Below, one piece after another: positions 1 to 5,210 of a DNA stretch of 5,210 nucleotides; the stretch's first letter is position 1, and every line of letters starts with the position of its first letter. The notes under the pieces are model-generated. The model saw only the letters and a list, made by a program, of their open reading frames with translations. It was not told the origin of the DNA and made no database searches. A program made the translations under genes and the position numbers. The stretch comes from Verrucomicrobia bacterium UBA1727 (GTDB lineage Bacteria; Verrucomicrobiota; Kiritimatiellia; RFP12; UBA1067): assembly GCA_002315875.1 (NCBI GenBank), contig DCIL01000015.1, forward strand, positions 1 to 5,210. The letters are read 5' to 3'.

Positions 1-7
1 AGACCGA

Positions 8-40
8 CCCCGAACGCGTACTCGTGTACGCGGAGCGGGG
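8..40 (-). terminator. GC-rich hairpin after the membrane acyltransferase gene, possible terminator
   Basis: Bases 15-21 (cgcgtac) and 26-32 (gtacgcg) form a perfect 7-bp stem around a 4-base loop. Outside a small internal loop, 8-12 (ccccg) pairs with 36-40 (cgggg). The stem begins 8 nt after the TAG stop of the membrane protein gene, which is where an intrinsic terminator would lie. The bases that follow on the minus strand (ggtcggtct) are not a T-run, so it fails the classical rule. It may instead be a 3'-end stabilising hairpin or a Rho-assisted end. The structure is seen in the sequence; the termination role is inferred. Confidence 0.35.
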
Positions 41-48
41 AGCGGCTT

Positions 49-1239
49 CTAGCGACAGACCCCCGACGGACGCGAGTGAGCCGCCGAGAATCGGTCGTCG
101 CGTTGACAAAACACACGGCCGGCAAGGCTCTTCACCCGTCTTTCAAAAACCGGGATAAGCCTGTCAACGCGTCGGTAGACCTCGGAGATCGCAACGCTCA
201 TCACAAGGACCAGCAGTGTAACCGGCACGCTCCACCATGCGGACACCTTTGAAGTCGGATGCGGAACCATGATCGCCAGCCATGAAATGATGATCCACTG
301 GCAAAAATAGATGACCGTCAATCGACTGGACAACATCGAATAGAACGCAACGAACCAACGGAAATTGATCAGCCGCGTGATGAAATGGCACAGGCTCAAC
401 AGCACGGCTGTGAGCAGACAAGCCAGCATCACTGTCACGATGTTGGCGCCGTAAAAGACCTGGACAGAGGAATGGCGTGCGATAAACTCCGCATTCAACC
501 AACCGCAGTGCCAAGCATAACCCAGCAGCGCCATCGTTCCGAGCGCGCCAACGACACCAGTCAGCAGATAAAGCCAATCCTTATTCATGCAATGCCGCAG
601 CTTCTGTCCCCAGACAAGTCCAATCATCGGCACAATCAGCCAATTCAGGAGCGGAAAGGACGAATCATCGGTGACGATGAAGTTTCCGATCAGTTCGCTG
701 CCGATTAGCGGCAGGCCGTGCCACGATACGAAATGACCGATCGCAAATAACACAAGCGCGGCGCAAAACGTCCCAACCGTACCGACTCCCGCCTTTCGGA
801 ATCCACCAATGAAAATGAAAGCCGAACCAGCCAGGATCAGGATGTCGTTCGACACGCACACGCTGATGAAAAACGCGCCCGGCGTCTCACCCGTTGCAGC
901 TGCGAACAGAACGGTCATCGGATACGCGATGATGAGATTACGTACGAACCAGGCAAAGATGAGACGAACGCCGCGCCGCATCCACGGTCCGGCCTCCTGA
1001 TTACTGCCGAACGGAATCATCGCGCCCATCGAGAACATGAAATCGAAAGCCATCAGGCAATTGGCGATGAGGATGTAGATGTGCCATCCAAGGGTTATGT
1101 TACAAAAGGCCAAATCCTCCCAAGTACGGCTGAAGAAGACCTCACGTACATGACAGCCGATCATGAGAAAAATCGTCACCGCCTTCAAGAGGTCGAACTC
1201 ACGCTGCCTCCCAACGTTGACTTGCTGATCTGCTCTCAT
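49..1239 (-). CDS. Polytopic membrane acyltransferase-like protein (HGSNAT/DUF1624 or acyltransferase-3 type)
   Basis: This is a 396-residue integral membrane protein with about ten hydrophobic segments, near residues 15-37, 53-77, 91-113, 121-146, 151-172, 196-212, 222-242, 263-287, 305-325 and 334-353. The first helix carries the pattern seen at the N-terminus of heparan-alpha-glucosaminide N-acetyltransferase-like and acyltransferase-3 proteins: R13, D16-L-L-K19 and H30 (FDLLKAVTIFLMIGCHV). Other supporting features are the basic stretch WMRRGVR (86-92) after helix 2, FPLLNWLIVPMIGLVWG (195-211), and SRLTVIYFCQW (305-315), which resembles the late S-x-Y-x-x-H/Q-W motif. Such proteins move acyl groups across or at the membrane onto sugars or glycans; the substrate here is unknown. 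The ATG at 1239 is chosen because it gives the usual short cytoplasmic lead into helix 1. No Shine-Dalgarno lies just before it, but a short frame with a strong site ends 3 nt upstream. The last 30 or so residues are Arg-rich, encoded by GC-richer DNA and unlike a membrane-protein end. Family assignment is moderate; membrane location is near certain. Confidence 0.75.
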   Translation of the reverse strand: MRADQQVNVGRQREFDLLKAVTIFLMIGCHVREVFFSRTWEDLAFCNITLGWHIYILIANCLMAFDFMFSMGAMIPFGSNQEAGPWMRRGVRLIFAWFVRNLIIAYPMTVLFAAATGETPGAFFISVCVSNDILILAGSAFIFIGGFRKAGVGTVGTFCAALVLFAIGHFVSWHGLPLIGSELIGNFIVTDDSSFPLLNWLIVPMIGLVWGQKLRHCMNKDWLYLLTGVVGALGTMALLGYAWHCGWLNAEFIARHSSVQVFYGANIVTVMLACLLTAVLLSLCHFITRLINFRWFVAFYSMLSSRLTVIYFCQWIIISWLAIMVPHPTSKVSAWWSVPVTLLVLVMSVAISEVYRRVDRLIPVFERRVKSLAGRVFCQRDDRFSAAHSRPSGVCR

Positions 1240-1242
1240 GAG

Positions 1243-1305
1243 TTATTTACTCGGCGTACCTGATGCTCGGGCACGGATATAATTCTGCAACAGCTCAAAT
1301 CTCAC
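1243..1305 (-). CDS. Possible 20-codon leader peptide upstream of the membrane acyltransferase gene
   Basis: A GTG codon at 1305-1303 opens a 20-residue frame, MRFELLQNYIRARASGTPSK, that ends at TAA (1245-1243), 3 nt before the ATG of the acyltransferase gene and in the same frame. It is the only start in this 101-nt gap with a good ribosome site (AAAGGAG at 1317-1311, 5-nt spacing). The downstream ATG has none, so translation could be coupled through this leader. Alternatively, the GTG is the original start of the acyltransferase and the TAA is a nonsense mutation or sequencing error. I do not recognise the peptide, and a frame this short can arise by chance. Confidence 0.3.
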   Translation of the reverse strand: MRFELLQNYIRARASGTPSK

Positions 1306-1310
1306 ATCAA

Positions 1311-1317
1311 CTCCTTT
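1311..1317 (-). promoter_or_regulatory. Strong Shine-Dalgarno AAAGGAG
   Basis: On the minus strand AAAGGAG stands 5 nt before the GTG at 1305 and 71 nt before the acyltransferase ATG at 1239, too far to serve the latter directly. The bases after it read TTGATGTGAG. They therefore also contain a start-stop pair (ATG TGA at 1307-1302), offset by two bases from the GTG frame. Confidence 0.45.
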
Positions 1318-1340
1318 CCGTTTTGAGGAAATTCTGCTTA

Positions 1341-2564
1341 TCAATAGAGGAAGCCGAAAAGCCAAAGAGGAATCTTGTTTCCACGCCCGATCTCAACGTC
1401 GTCATTGACCACGTAGCTATTCTGGACATCCTTGATTTGGTAAAAGCCCTTCCCTTTCCCTCCGATTTCAAACAGATACTTTCCATCAATCACGAAATCC
1501 CCTTGACTTGGAGTTACAACATTATGGTGTGCGGCTCTCAACTGATTGACGAAATACGTCTCCCGCACGGATCCGATCTCGGGATGCGGGACAAGGGCGC
1601 TCATCAAGTTCGTATCGCCCAAAAACACTTTCTCTATCGTGCCCAGTCGCTTGAGTTTCGGTTCTGCCAGACTTGACCGAACAGTAGCAATCAGTTCCGC
1701 CGCCTCAAGCATGCCGAACATCTTTATCCCAGCATTCCGATCCGTCTCCAGCTCCCGATACAAGTCCGTCATGTTCGGGGTCTGCGGACAATTCCCAGCG
1801 AGGATCATCAGCATCTTCTTCGCCTTTCTAATCGTGGCAGGCGTCACGTCCATCACCGCAGGAACATCCGTTTCCAGAACATTGCTCACCACTTGCGACA
1901 GGCGATCGGCAAACTGATTCGACACCGACCTGTACAACGGGTAATAGCCGCTCGAAAGATACCGTCTGAAGAGCGGAAGTATCATGACCTTGTCGCAGAT
2001 GGCCGCGGCAATCCGCCGATGATCTTCCAACAGGTTCTCGAAAGACAACGGCTTTTGGCGTAGGACTCCCTCCAACTCCAGAAATTCGCGGAACGAGAGT
2101 CCCTTCAAATCATACACGGCCTGGCGACGCGACAGGTCCGCCTTCACAGAAGTCAGCTTGAGAATCGAAGAACCGCTGAATACGACGTTGAGCTTCGGAT
2201 AGAAGTCGGTAATCGTCTTTATCAGCGGCTGCCAGTTCCCGACATGATGCACCTCATCGAGAAACACATGCGTATAGGCATTCGTATAAAGCCACTCGAC
2301 TACCGGCAGCACCTCATGCGATGCAAACCAAAGATGATCAAGCGCAAGATAGACGGCTTTATCGCTACGCGCGCCAAAAGTCTCCTTCATGTGCTGAAGA
2401 ATGAGAGTCGTCTTGCCAGTTCCCTTTGGCCCCTTGATGCAAATGAGGCGATCCTTCCAGTCGATCTCGTTTGCAAGGTAGCGGCGGAATTCCACATCCG
2501 TCTGCGAAACCAGCCGTTCGGAAGCTATCAGCAATGGTTCTACTTCTTCGTAAGAAAGTTTCAT
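1341..2564 (-). CDS. AAA_14/DUF4143-family ATPase, function unknown
   Basis: This is a full-length 407-residue ATPase, close to the usual size for the family. Walker A is GPKGTGKT (45-52) and Walker B is VFLDE (100-104, D103/E104). A sensor-1-like FSGSS follows (129-133), then LSRRQAVYDLKGLSFREFLEL (start 144), with candidate arginine finger R146/R147 and the family's LSFREFL signature. The C-terminal DUF4143 part (about 225-370) ends in GDF (355-357) and FEIGGK (365-370), the layout of a PD-(D/E)XK nuclease-like core with D356, E366 and K370. The protein closes with GNKIPLWLFGFLY, typical of these ATPases in gut anaerobes. The biological role of the family is unknown. The ATG at 2564 is preferred; the frame can be extended seven codons to a TTG at 2585, but that adds no family sequence. 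Neither start has a clear Shine-Dalgarno. The gene has its own promoter with a palindrome at the expected transcription start. Base composition is lower in GC than the glycosidase region, consistent with transfer. Confidence 0.88.
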   Translation of the reverse strand: MKLSYEEVEPLLIASERLVSQTDVEFRRYLANEIDWKDRLICIKGPKGTGKTTLILQHMKETFGARSDKAVYLALDHLWFASHEVLPVVEWLYTNAYTHVFLDEVHHVGNWQPLIKTITDFYPKLNVVFSGSSILKLTSVKADLSRRQAVYDLKGLSFREFLELEGVLRQKPLSFENLLEDHRRIAAAICDKVMILPLFRRYLSSGYYPLYRSVSNQFADRLSQVVSNVLETDVPAVMDVTPATIRKAKKMLMILAGNCPQTPNMTDLYRELETDRNAGIKMFGMLEAAELIATVRSSLAEPKLKRLGTIEKVFLGDTNLMSALVPHPEIGSVRETYFVNQLRAAHHNVVTPSQGDFVIDGKYLFEIGGKGKGFYQIKDVQNSYVVNDDVEIGRGNKIPLWLFGFLY

Positions 2565-2596
2565 ATCAATGCCCGCAAATACCAATCCGACATATC

Positions 2597-2620
2597 TATT
2601 AGTGTTTTAAAACACGAATA
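2597..2620. promoter_or_regulatory. Near-perfect 24-bp palindrome at the ATPase transcription start, probable operator
   Basis: The core GTGTTTTAAAACAC (2602-2615) is a perfect 14-bp palindrome. One mismatched pair (2601/2616) follows, then four more matched pairs out to 2597 and 2620, so 11 of 12 pairs agree. It begins at the edge of the -10 box TACAAT and covers the predicted +1 near 2613, the classical position for a repressor site. With no central spacer it would make a poor RNA hairpin, so a dimeric DNA-binding protein is the better reading. No regulator is encoded in the window, and the ATPase shows no obvious helix-turn-helix. Confidence 0.55.
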
Positions 2621-2649
2621 TTGTACCACATCGGCCCACATGAATTCAA
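2620..2649 (-). promoter_or_regulatory. Sigma70-type promoter of the ATPase gene
   Basis: On the minus strand a -35 box TTGAAT (2649-2644, 4 of 6 to TTGACA) and a -10 box TACAAT (2625-2620, 5 of 6 to TATAAT) are separated by 18 bp. TGG directly before the -10 gives an extended -10 element. Transcription would begin near 2613, about 49 nt before the ATG at 2564. The -35 starts only 10 bp after the stop codon of the beta-helix gene, so the ATPase can be expressed independently of the carbohydrate genes. This is read by eye and is not a measured start. Confidence 0.55.
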
Positions 2650-2658
2650 GCCTAAGGT

Positions 2659-3969
2659 TCACTGTACGACATTCCCCAGTGCGTCGCGCCAAAGGCGTTT
2701 CGCGGGATCCGTACAGATGAGCAGCTTGTTGAGATCGGTGTCGTAGACCTGCTGCATGTACTGCGGATAGTAACTCCGGCGCTCGACCGTGCCGCAGGCG
2801 GACCTGTGCGCGTTATTGCGCGTGACGAAGCCGACGCCCGAGCCGTCCTCGGCCCAGATCGGCTCGTCCACCGAGTTGATCGCGTTCCACTTCGGCTGAC
2901 GCGTGAAGCTGATATTGCCGCGCCACGTGCCCGGACGCACCTCGCGCATCAGGTCGCCGAGCTTCCTGCCCGGCGCATGCTCCGCCACACGCTCGCAGTT
3001 GAACGAGATCATCGTCACCTCCTGCCGTCCGTGCAGCTTGCCGCCGTTGTCTCCGCAGCTATTGAAGAGCGGCAGGTGGATGTTCTGCTCGTCACAGCAG
3101 TTGATCATGGTGATGGGATGATTGAACGCGCAATGATACGGATAGTTTCCGAAGGTGAAGCCGTAGCCGCCGAACGTCGCCGAGCAATTGATCATGACGA
3201 CGTGCTCACCTCCGACCTGGAAGCCCTGCCCGAAGCCGCAAGCCGACACGTTGACGAGGTTGACGGGCGCGTTGTTGCTTCCGTCCGTCAGCGTCATGCC
3301 GATGCAGTCCGGATGCGGCGGCGGCGGATTGCCGTAGGGATAGACGAGCCCGTTCAAGATCGCCTTGCCGAACGCCCGCATCATGACGTTGCGGATCTCC
3401 GCGCTGTTGACGCGTTGCAGATCGACCGCACGAAGCGGATGCTGCGAATCGGGCGCGAAGACGGCGATGTTCTCCATCCGGAACGCCGACCCGTTCATTA
3501 TGCCGCAAGCGGACCATTCGCCGCGGAGAATGTCGATGTCAGCGGACGAGCGGACCGTGGACAACGCCTCGGGCTGGAGATAGAGGACGACGCCATTGAC
3601 CAGCATGTCCTTCGGCCAGCCCGTAATCTGCCGCCGTTCGCCGACGAACGCGAACTCGCGGTGCATGTTCCGGATGCAGATCGTCGTCTTGGGACCGCCG
3701 TCTCCGAAGTCGCGAACCGCGCCCAGACGGTAGAGTCCGCTGAAAAGGAAGAGCTGCCGGCCGTTCTCCTTGCACAGGTCGATCGCCTTCTGGATCATCA
3801 CCTCGTCATTCGTGCCCGAACAGACGAAGTCGGCCGCCTGTCGCGCCTCGGAACGCGAATCAGCCGCCGCCACCCGGATCCATTCGGCGTCGGCCTGTGC
3901 CGCGAACGCCGTTGCACAAGTCGCCACCATCAACACGCTGACAATCAAAAATTTCGAGAACAGCTTCAT
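2659..3969 (-). CDS. Secreted right-handed beta-helix protein (pectate-lyase superfamily fold)
   Basis: This is a 436-residue exported protein. Residues 1-23 are a clear Sec signal peptide: K2 and K6, a hydrophobic core, then AFA before A24 as a signal peptidase I site. The motif AADFVCSGTNDEVMIQKAID (46-64, SGTNDEVxIQKAID core) is the typical opening of pectate-lyase-like/GH28-related parallel beta-helices. It is followed by QLFLFSGLYRL (72-82), the first coil. Short hydrophobic-Asn/Cys repeats from about 165 to 330 (for example VNLVNVSACGFGQGF and VVMINCSATFGGYGF) are the coils themselves. The C-terminus, VYDTDLNKLLICTDPAKRLWRDALGNV (starting at 408), matches the YFDTxLxKxxxxxxxxWxDAxG tail found on phage tail spikes and many exported beta-helices. 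No catalytic residues can be assigned, so a lyase, hydrolase or purely binding role stays open. It follows the glycosidase gene by 60 nt and is probably co-transcribed and co-functional with it. The start is fixed by the signal peptide and the adjacent GAGGGAG. Confidence 0.85.
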   Translation of the reverse strand: MKLFSKFLIVSVLMVATCATAFAAQADAEWIRVAAADSRSEARQAADFVCSGTNDEVMIQKAIDLCKENGRQLFLFSGLYRLGAVRDFGDGGPKTTICIRNMHREFAFVGERRQITGWPKDMLVNGVVLYLQPEALSTVRSSADIDILRGEWSACGIMNGSAFRMENIAVFAPDSQHPLRAVDLQRVNSAEIRNVMMRAFGKAILNGLVYPYGNPPPPHPDCIGMTLTDGSNNAPVNLVNVSACGFGQGFQVGGEHVVMINCSATFGGYGFTFGNYPYHCAFNHPITMINCCDEQNIHLPLFNSCGDNGGKLHGRQEVTMISFNCERVAEHAPGRKLGDLMREVRPGTWRGNISFTRQPKWNAINSVDEPIWAEDGSGVGFVTRNNAHRSACGTVERRSYYPQYMQQVYDTDLNKLLICTDPAKRLWRDALGNVVQ

Positions 3970-3976
3970 CTCCCTC
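3970..3976 (-). promoter_or_regulatory. Shine-Dalgarno-like GAGGGAG abutting the beta-helix start
   Basis: GAGGGAG lies directly before the ATG at 3969. The GAGG core ends 3 nt from the start, closer than the usual 5-9. The nearest AGGTG of the tandem array (3983-3979) is 9 nt away, so either site, or both, could place the ribosome. Confidence 0.5.
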
Positions 3977-4030
3977 TACACCTACACCTACACCTACACC
4001 TACACCTACTCTCTCCACCTACACCTACAC
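3976..4030 (-). repeat. Tandem hexamer array (TAGGTG on the coding strand) filling the gap before the beta-helix gene
   Basis: On the plus strand ctacac is repeated 5.7 times from 3976 to 4009. A short ct-rich break follows (4010-4018), then two further full copies (4019-4030). Read on the coding strand, the tract has no C and contains AGGTG seven times: five copies at 6-nt steps (3979-4007), then 4016-4020 and 4022-4026. AGGTG is complementary to CACCT in the 3' end of 16S rRNA. The array starts at the TAG stop of the glycosidase gene and runs into the ribosome site of the next gene, so it occupies essentially the whole intergenic gap. Pure short repeats like this change copy number by slippage. 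Confidence 0.9.
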
Positions 4031-5210
4031 TACCACTCGATCAGTGCGAACGACAGCGGCTGCATGCGGACGACCGCCGAGCCGTCGGGTTGGACGACGA
4101 GCGGCACTTCCGTGTAACTGCGCACAAGATCGGTCAGATGGCACTTGGCGCCGGCGAGGCTGCGTCCCGGCACGCGGACGGTCACGTTGGCCGTCTCGGA
4201 CGAATTGTCGTCATCGGAATAACGCACCACAAAGAGCGCGCCCTTCCCATCGCGGCCCTTGGCAGCCGTCGCGAAGAACGTATGGCGCGCGGCCTTGTCC
4301 TTCTTCTCGACGAAGCCGGTATTGGCGTTACTGTCGCGGCCGACACCCTCGCGGACGGTGCTCGCGACATACGTGCCGTAGTCACGCAGCCGCGACCAGG
4401 CGTAGAACGGATAGTAGCCCTTCATGGGCCAGAGCGTGACGGGTTCGAACATCCCGTTCATCAGCGACGTCGGCCGGGCGTCGTAATACATCATCATGTT
4501 GACCGGCGAGGCCTGGCCGACTGCGAAGAACGCCGCGATGAAGGACGCGCTCTTGAGATTGAGGTCGCCCGACTCAACGCGCAGGGAATAGACGAAGTCG
4601 TCCGTCCAGCCCTTCACGTAGTTCCACTCGTTCAGGATCGACTCGGTCTTCGTGAAGCCGCGCTCATCGAGATACTTGCGCATGCGCGTGCAGCGTCCGG
4701 CCAGCGGCTCGGGCGTGCGGGCGTAGATGTGCCACGAGAAGAAGTCCAGCGGCACCTTCCGGTCGCGGCAGTAGTCGAGGAACCGACACGCCCACTTCTC
4801 GTTGCTGCAGAGCGCCGGACCGCCGATCTTGAGGTTCGGGAACTTGCCCTTCAGGTGCTTCGCCGCCGTCTCATAGAACTCGAAGAAGTTCGTGACCGTG
4901 CCGCCCCAGCACCGCGGATTCGACGGCAGCTCTCCGTCCGCCGGATCAAGGTCGGGCTCGTTCCAGATCTCCCAGTAGACGATGTTGAACTGATTCGACC
5001 AGGCGACGTTGCGCGTCGTGTGGGCCTGGTCGAGTCCCCAGCCCCAGCCCTCGTTGTAGTGGCGGATCACGTGCTCGCAAATGCGCGCCCACTTCGCGAA
5101 GTCCTTCGGCGGCAGGACGCCGTACTTCTTCGGTCCGTGCTCGATCGTCTGTCCGAGCCGAAAGAACGGCTCGGTACCGGCGCGACGCATGTTGTCGAGA
5201 TAGTGGTCGG
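4030..5210 (-). CDS. GH39-like clan GH-A glycoside hydrolase, N-terminus beyond the window
   Basis: This partial gene has 393 codons visible. The frame stays open through the right edge (DHYLDN precedes the first in-window Met, whose codon begins at 5190), so that Met is internal. Numbered from that Met, WEIWNEPD (73-80) carries the acid/base candidate E78 (codon 4959-4957). ILNEWN (185-190) carries the nucleophile candidate E188 (codon 4629-4627). DFFSWHIY (149-156) supplies the conserved strand with H153. This order and spacing fit the retaining TIM-barrel hydrolases of clan GH-A, closest by eye to GH39 (beta-xylosidase/alpha-L-iduronidase type). MMMYYDARPT and MKGYYPFYAW, further on, are also familiar from that group. 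From about 290 to 386 there is a beta-rich tail (ALFVVRYS, VTVRVPG, SAVVRMQPLSFALIEW), the usual accessory sandwich. Both catalytic glutamates are present, so the enzyme should be active. Substrate and export signal cannot be judged without the N-terminus. GH5 or an unclassified GH-A family are alternatives. Confidence 0.85.
   Translation of the reverse strand, partial: DHYLDNMRRAGTEPFFRLGQTIEHGPKKYGVLPPKDFAKWARICEHVIRHYNEGWGWGLDQAHTTRNVAWSNQFNIVYWEIWNEPDLDPADGELPSNPRCWGGTVTNFFEFYETAAKHLKGKFPNLKIGGPALCSNEKWACRFLDYCRDRKVPLDFFSWHIYARTPEPLAGRCTRMRKYLDERGFTKTESILNEWNYVKGWTDDFVYSLRVESGDLNLKSASFIAAFFAVGQASPVNMMMYYDARPTSLMNGMFEPVTLWPMKGYYPFYAWSRLRDYGTYVASTVREGVGRDSNANTGFVEKKDKAARHTFFATAAKGRDGKGALFVVRYSDDDNSSETANVTVRVPGRSLAGAKCHLTDLVRSYTEVPLVVQPDGSAVVRMQPLSFALIEW

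Noticed and set aside
1240..1252. Small dyad gagt-N5-actc just before the acyltransferase ATG
   Set aside because: There are only four paired bases, too weak to claim a regulatory hairpin.
1282..1310. Promoter for the acyltransferase (TTGATG, 17 bp, CAGAAT on the minus strand)
   Set aside because: The match to the -10 consensus is weak and it overlaps the ribosome site and leader frame. The genes are close enough for co-transcription with the ATPase.
1263..1917. Plus-strand frames antisense to the ATPase
   Set aside because: They are shadows of a well-supported ATPase with Walker motifs, and have no ribosome site or recognisable domain.
2586..2658. Terminator for the beta-helix transcript
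   Set aside because: The only strong dyad is the palindrome at 2597-2620, which has no loop and no T-run and lies over the ATPase promoter. No separate hairpin follows the stop.
3206..3775. Arg-rich minus-strand frames inside the beta-helix gene (3206-3517 and 3539-3775)
   Set aside because: They are out-of-frame readings of a GC-rich gene with low-complexity composition. The true frame has a signal peptide and beta-helix motifs throughout.
3976..4030. CRISPR-like array
   Set aside because: The repeat unit is 6 bp with no spacers, which is a microsatellite.
3770..4117. Plus-strand 115-codon frame with a Tyr-Thr and Leu-His repeat
   Set aside because: It is antisense to the beta-helix and glycosidase genes. 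The repeat in the protein is only the translated hexamer array, and the flanks show no family features.

Overview
The window looks like bacterial chromosome from an anaerobic, polysaccharide-degrading lineage. All four substantial genes lie on the minus strand, so transcription runs from right to left. The best guess is a PVC-group gut or sediment bacterium (Lentisphaerota, Kiritimatiellota or Verrucomicrobiota). This rests on a GH39-like glycosidase beside a secreted right-handed beta-helix protein, high GC in that part, Shine-Dalgarno-like sites, and a sigma70-type promoter unlike the Bacteroidota -7 box. It is an inference: there is no marker gene.

Right half (about 2659-5210, GC-rich): a clan GH-A glycoside hydrolase, cut by the window edge at its N-terminus, is followed after 60 nt by a 436-residue exported beta-helix protein with a clear signal peptide. 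The two probably form one transcript of a carbohydrate-degradation locus. The gap between them is almost wholly a tandem hexamer array, TAGGTG on the coding strand. It carries seven copies of AGGTG, which can pair with the 3' end of 16S rRNA.

Left half (about 110-2655, visibly lower GC): an AAA_14/DUF4143-type ATPase of unknown role has its own recognisable promoter. A 24-bp near-perfect palindrome sits where transcription should start, and this looks like an operator. Downstream, after 101 nt, comes a ten-helix membrane protein resembling the HGSNAT/acyltransferase-3 families. Its start has no good ribosome site, but a strong one (AAAGGAG) lies upstream and serves a 20-codon GTG reading frame that stops 3 nt before the membrane protein's ATG. 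A GC-rich hairpin follows the membrane protein at the left edge of the window.

The change in base composition, together with the independent promoter, suggests that the ATPase/acyltransferase pair is an accessory insertion next to the carbohydrate locus. I see no transposase, tRNA, rRNA, CRISPR array or phage structural gene. No gap between genes exceeds about 100 bases.
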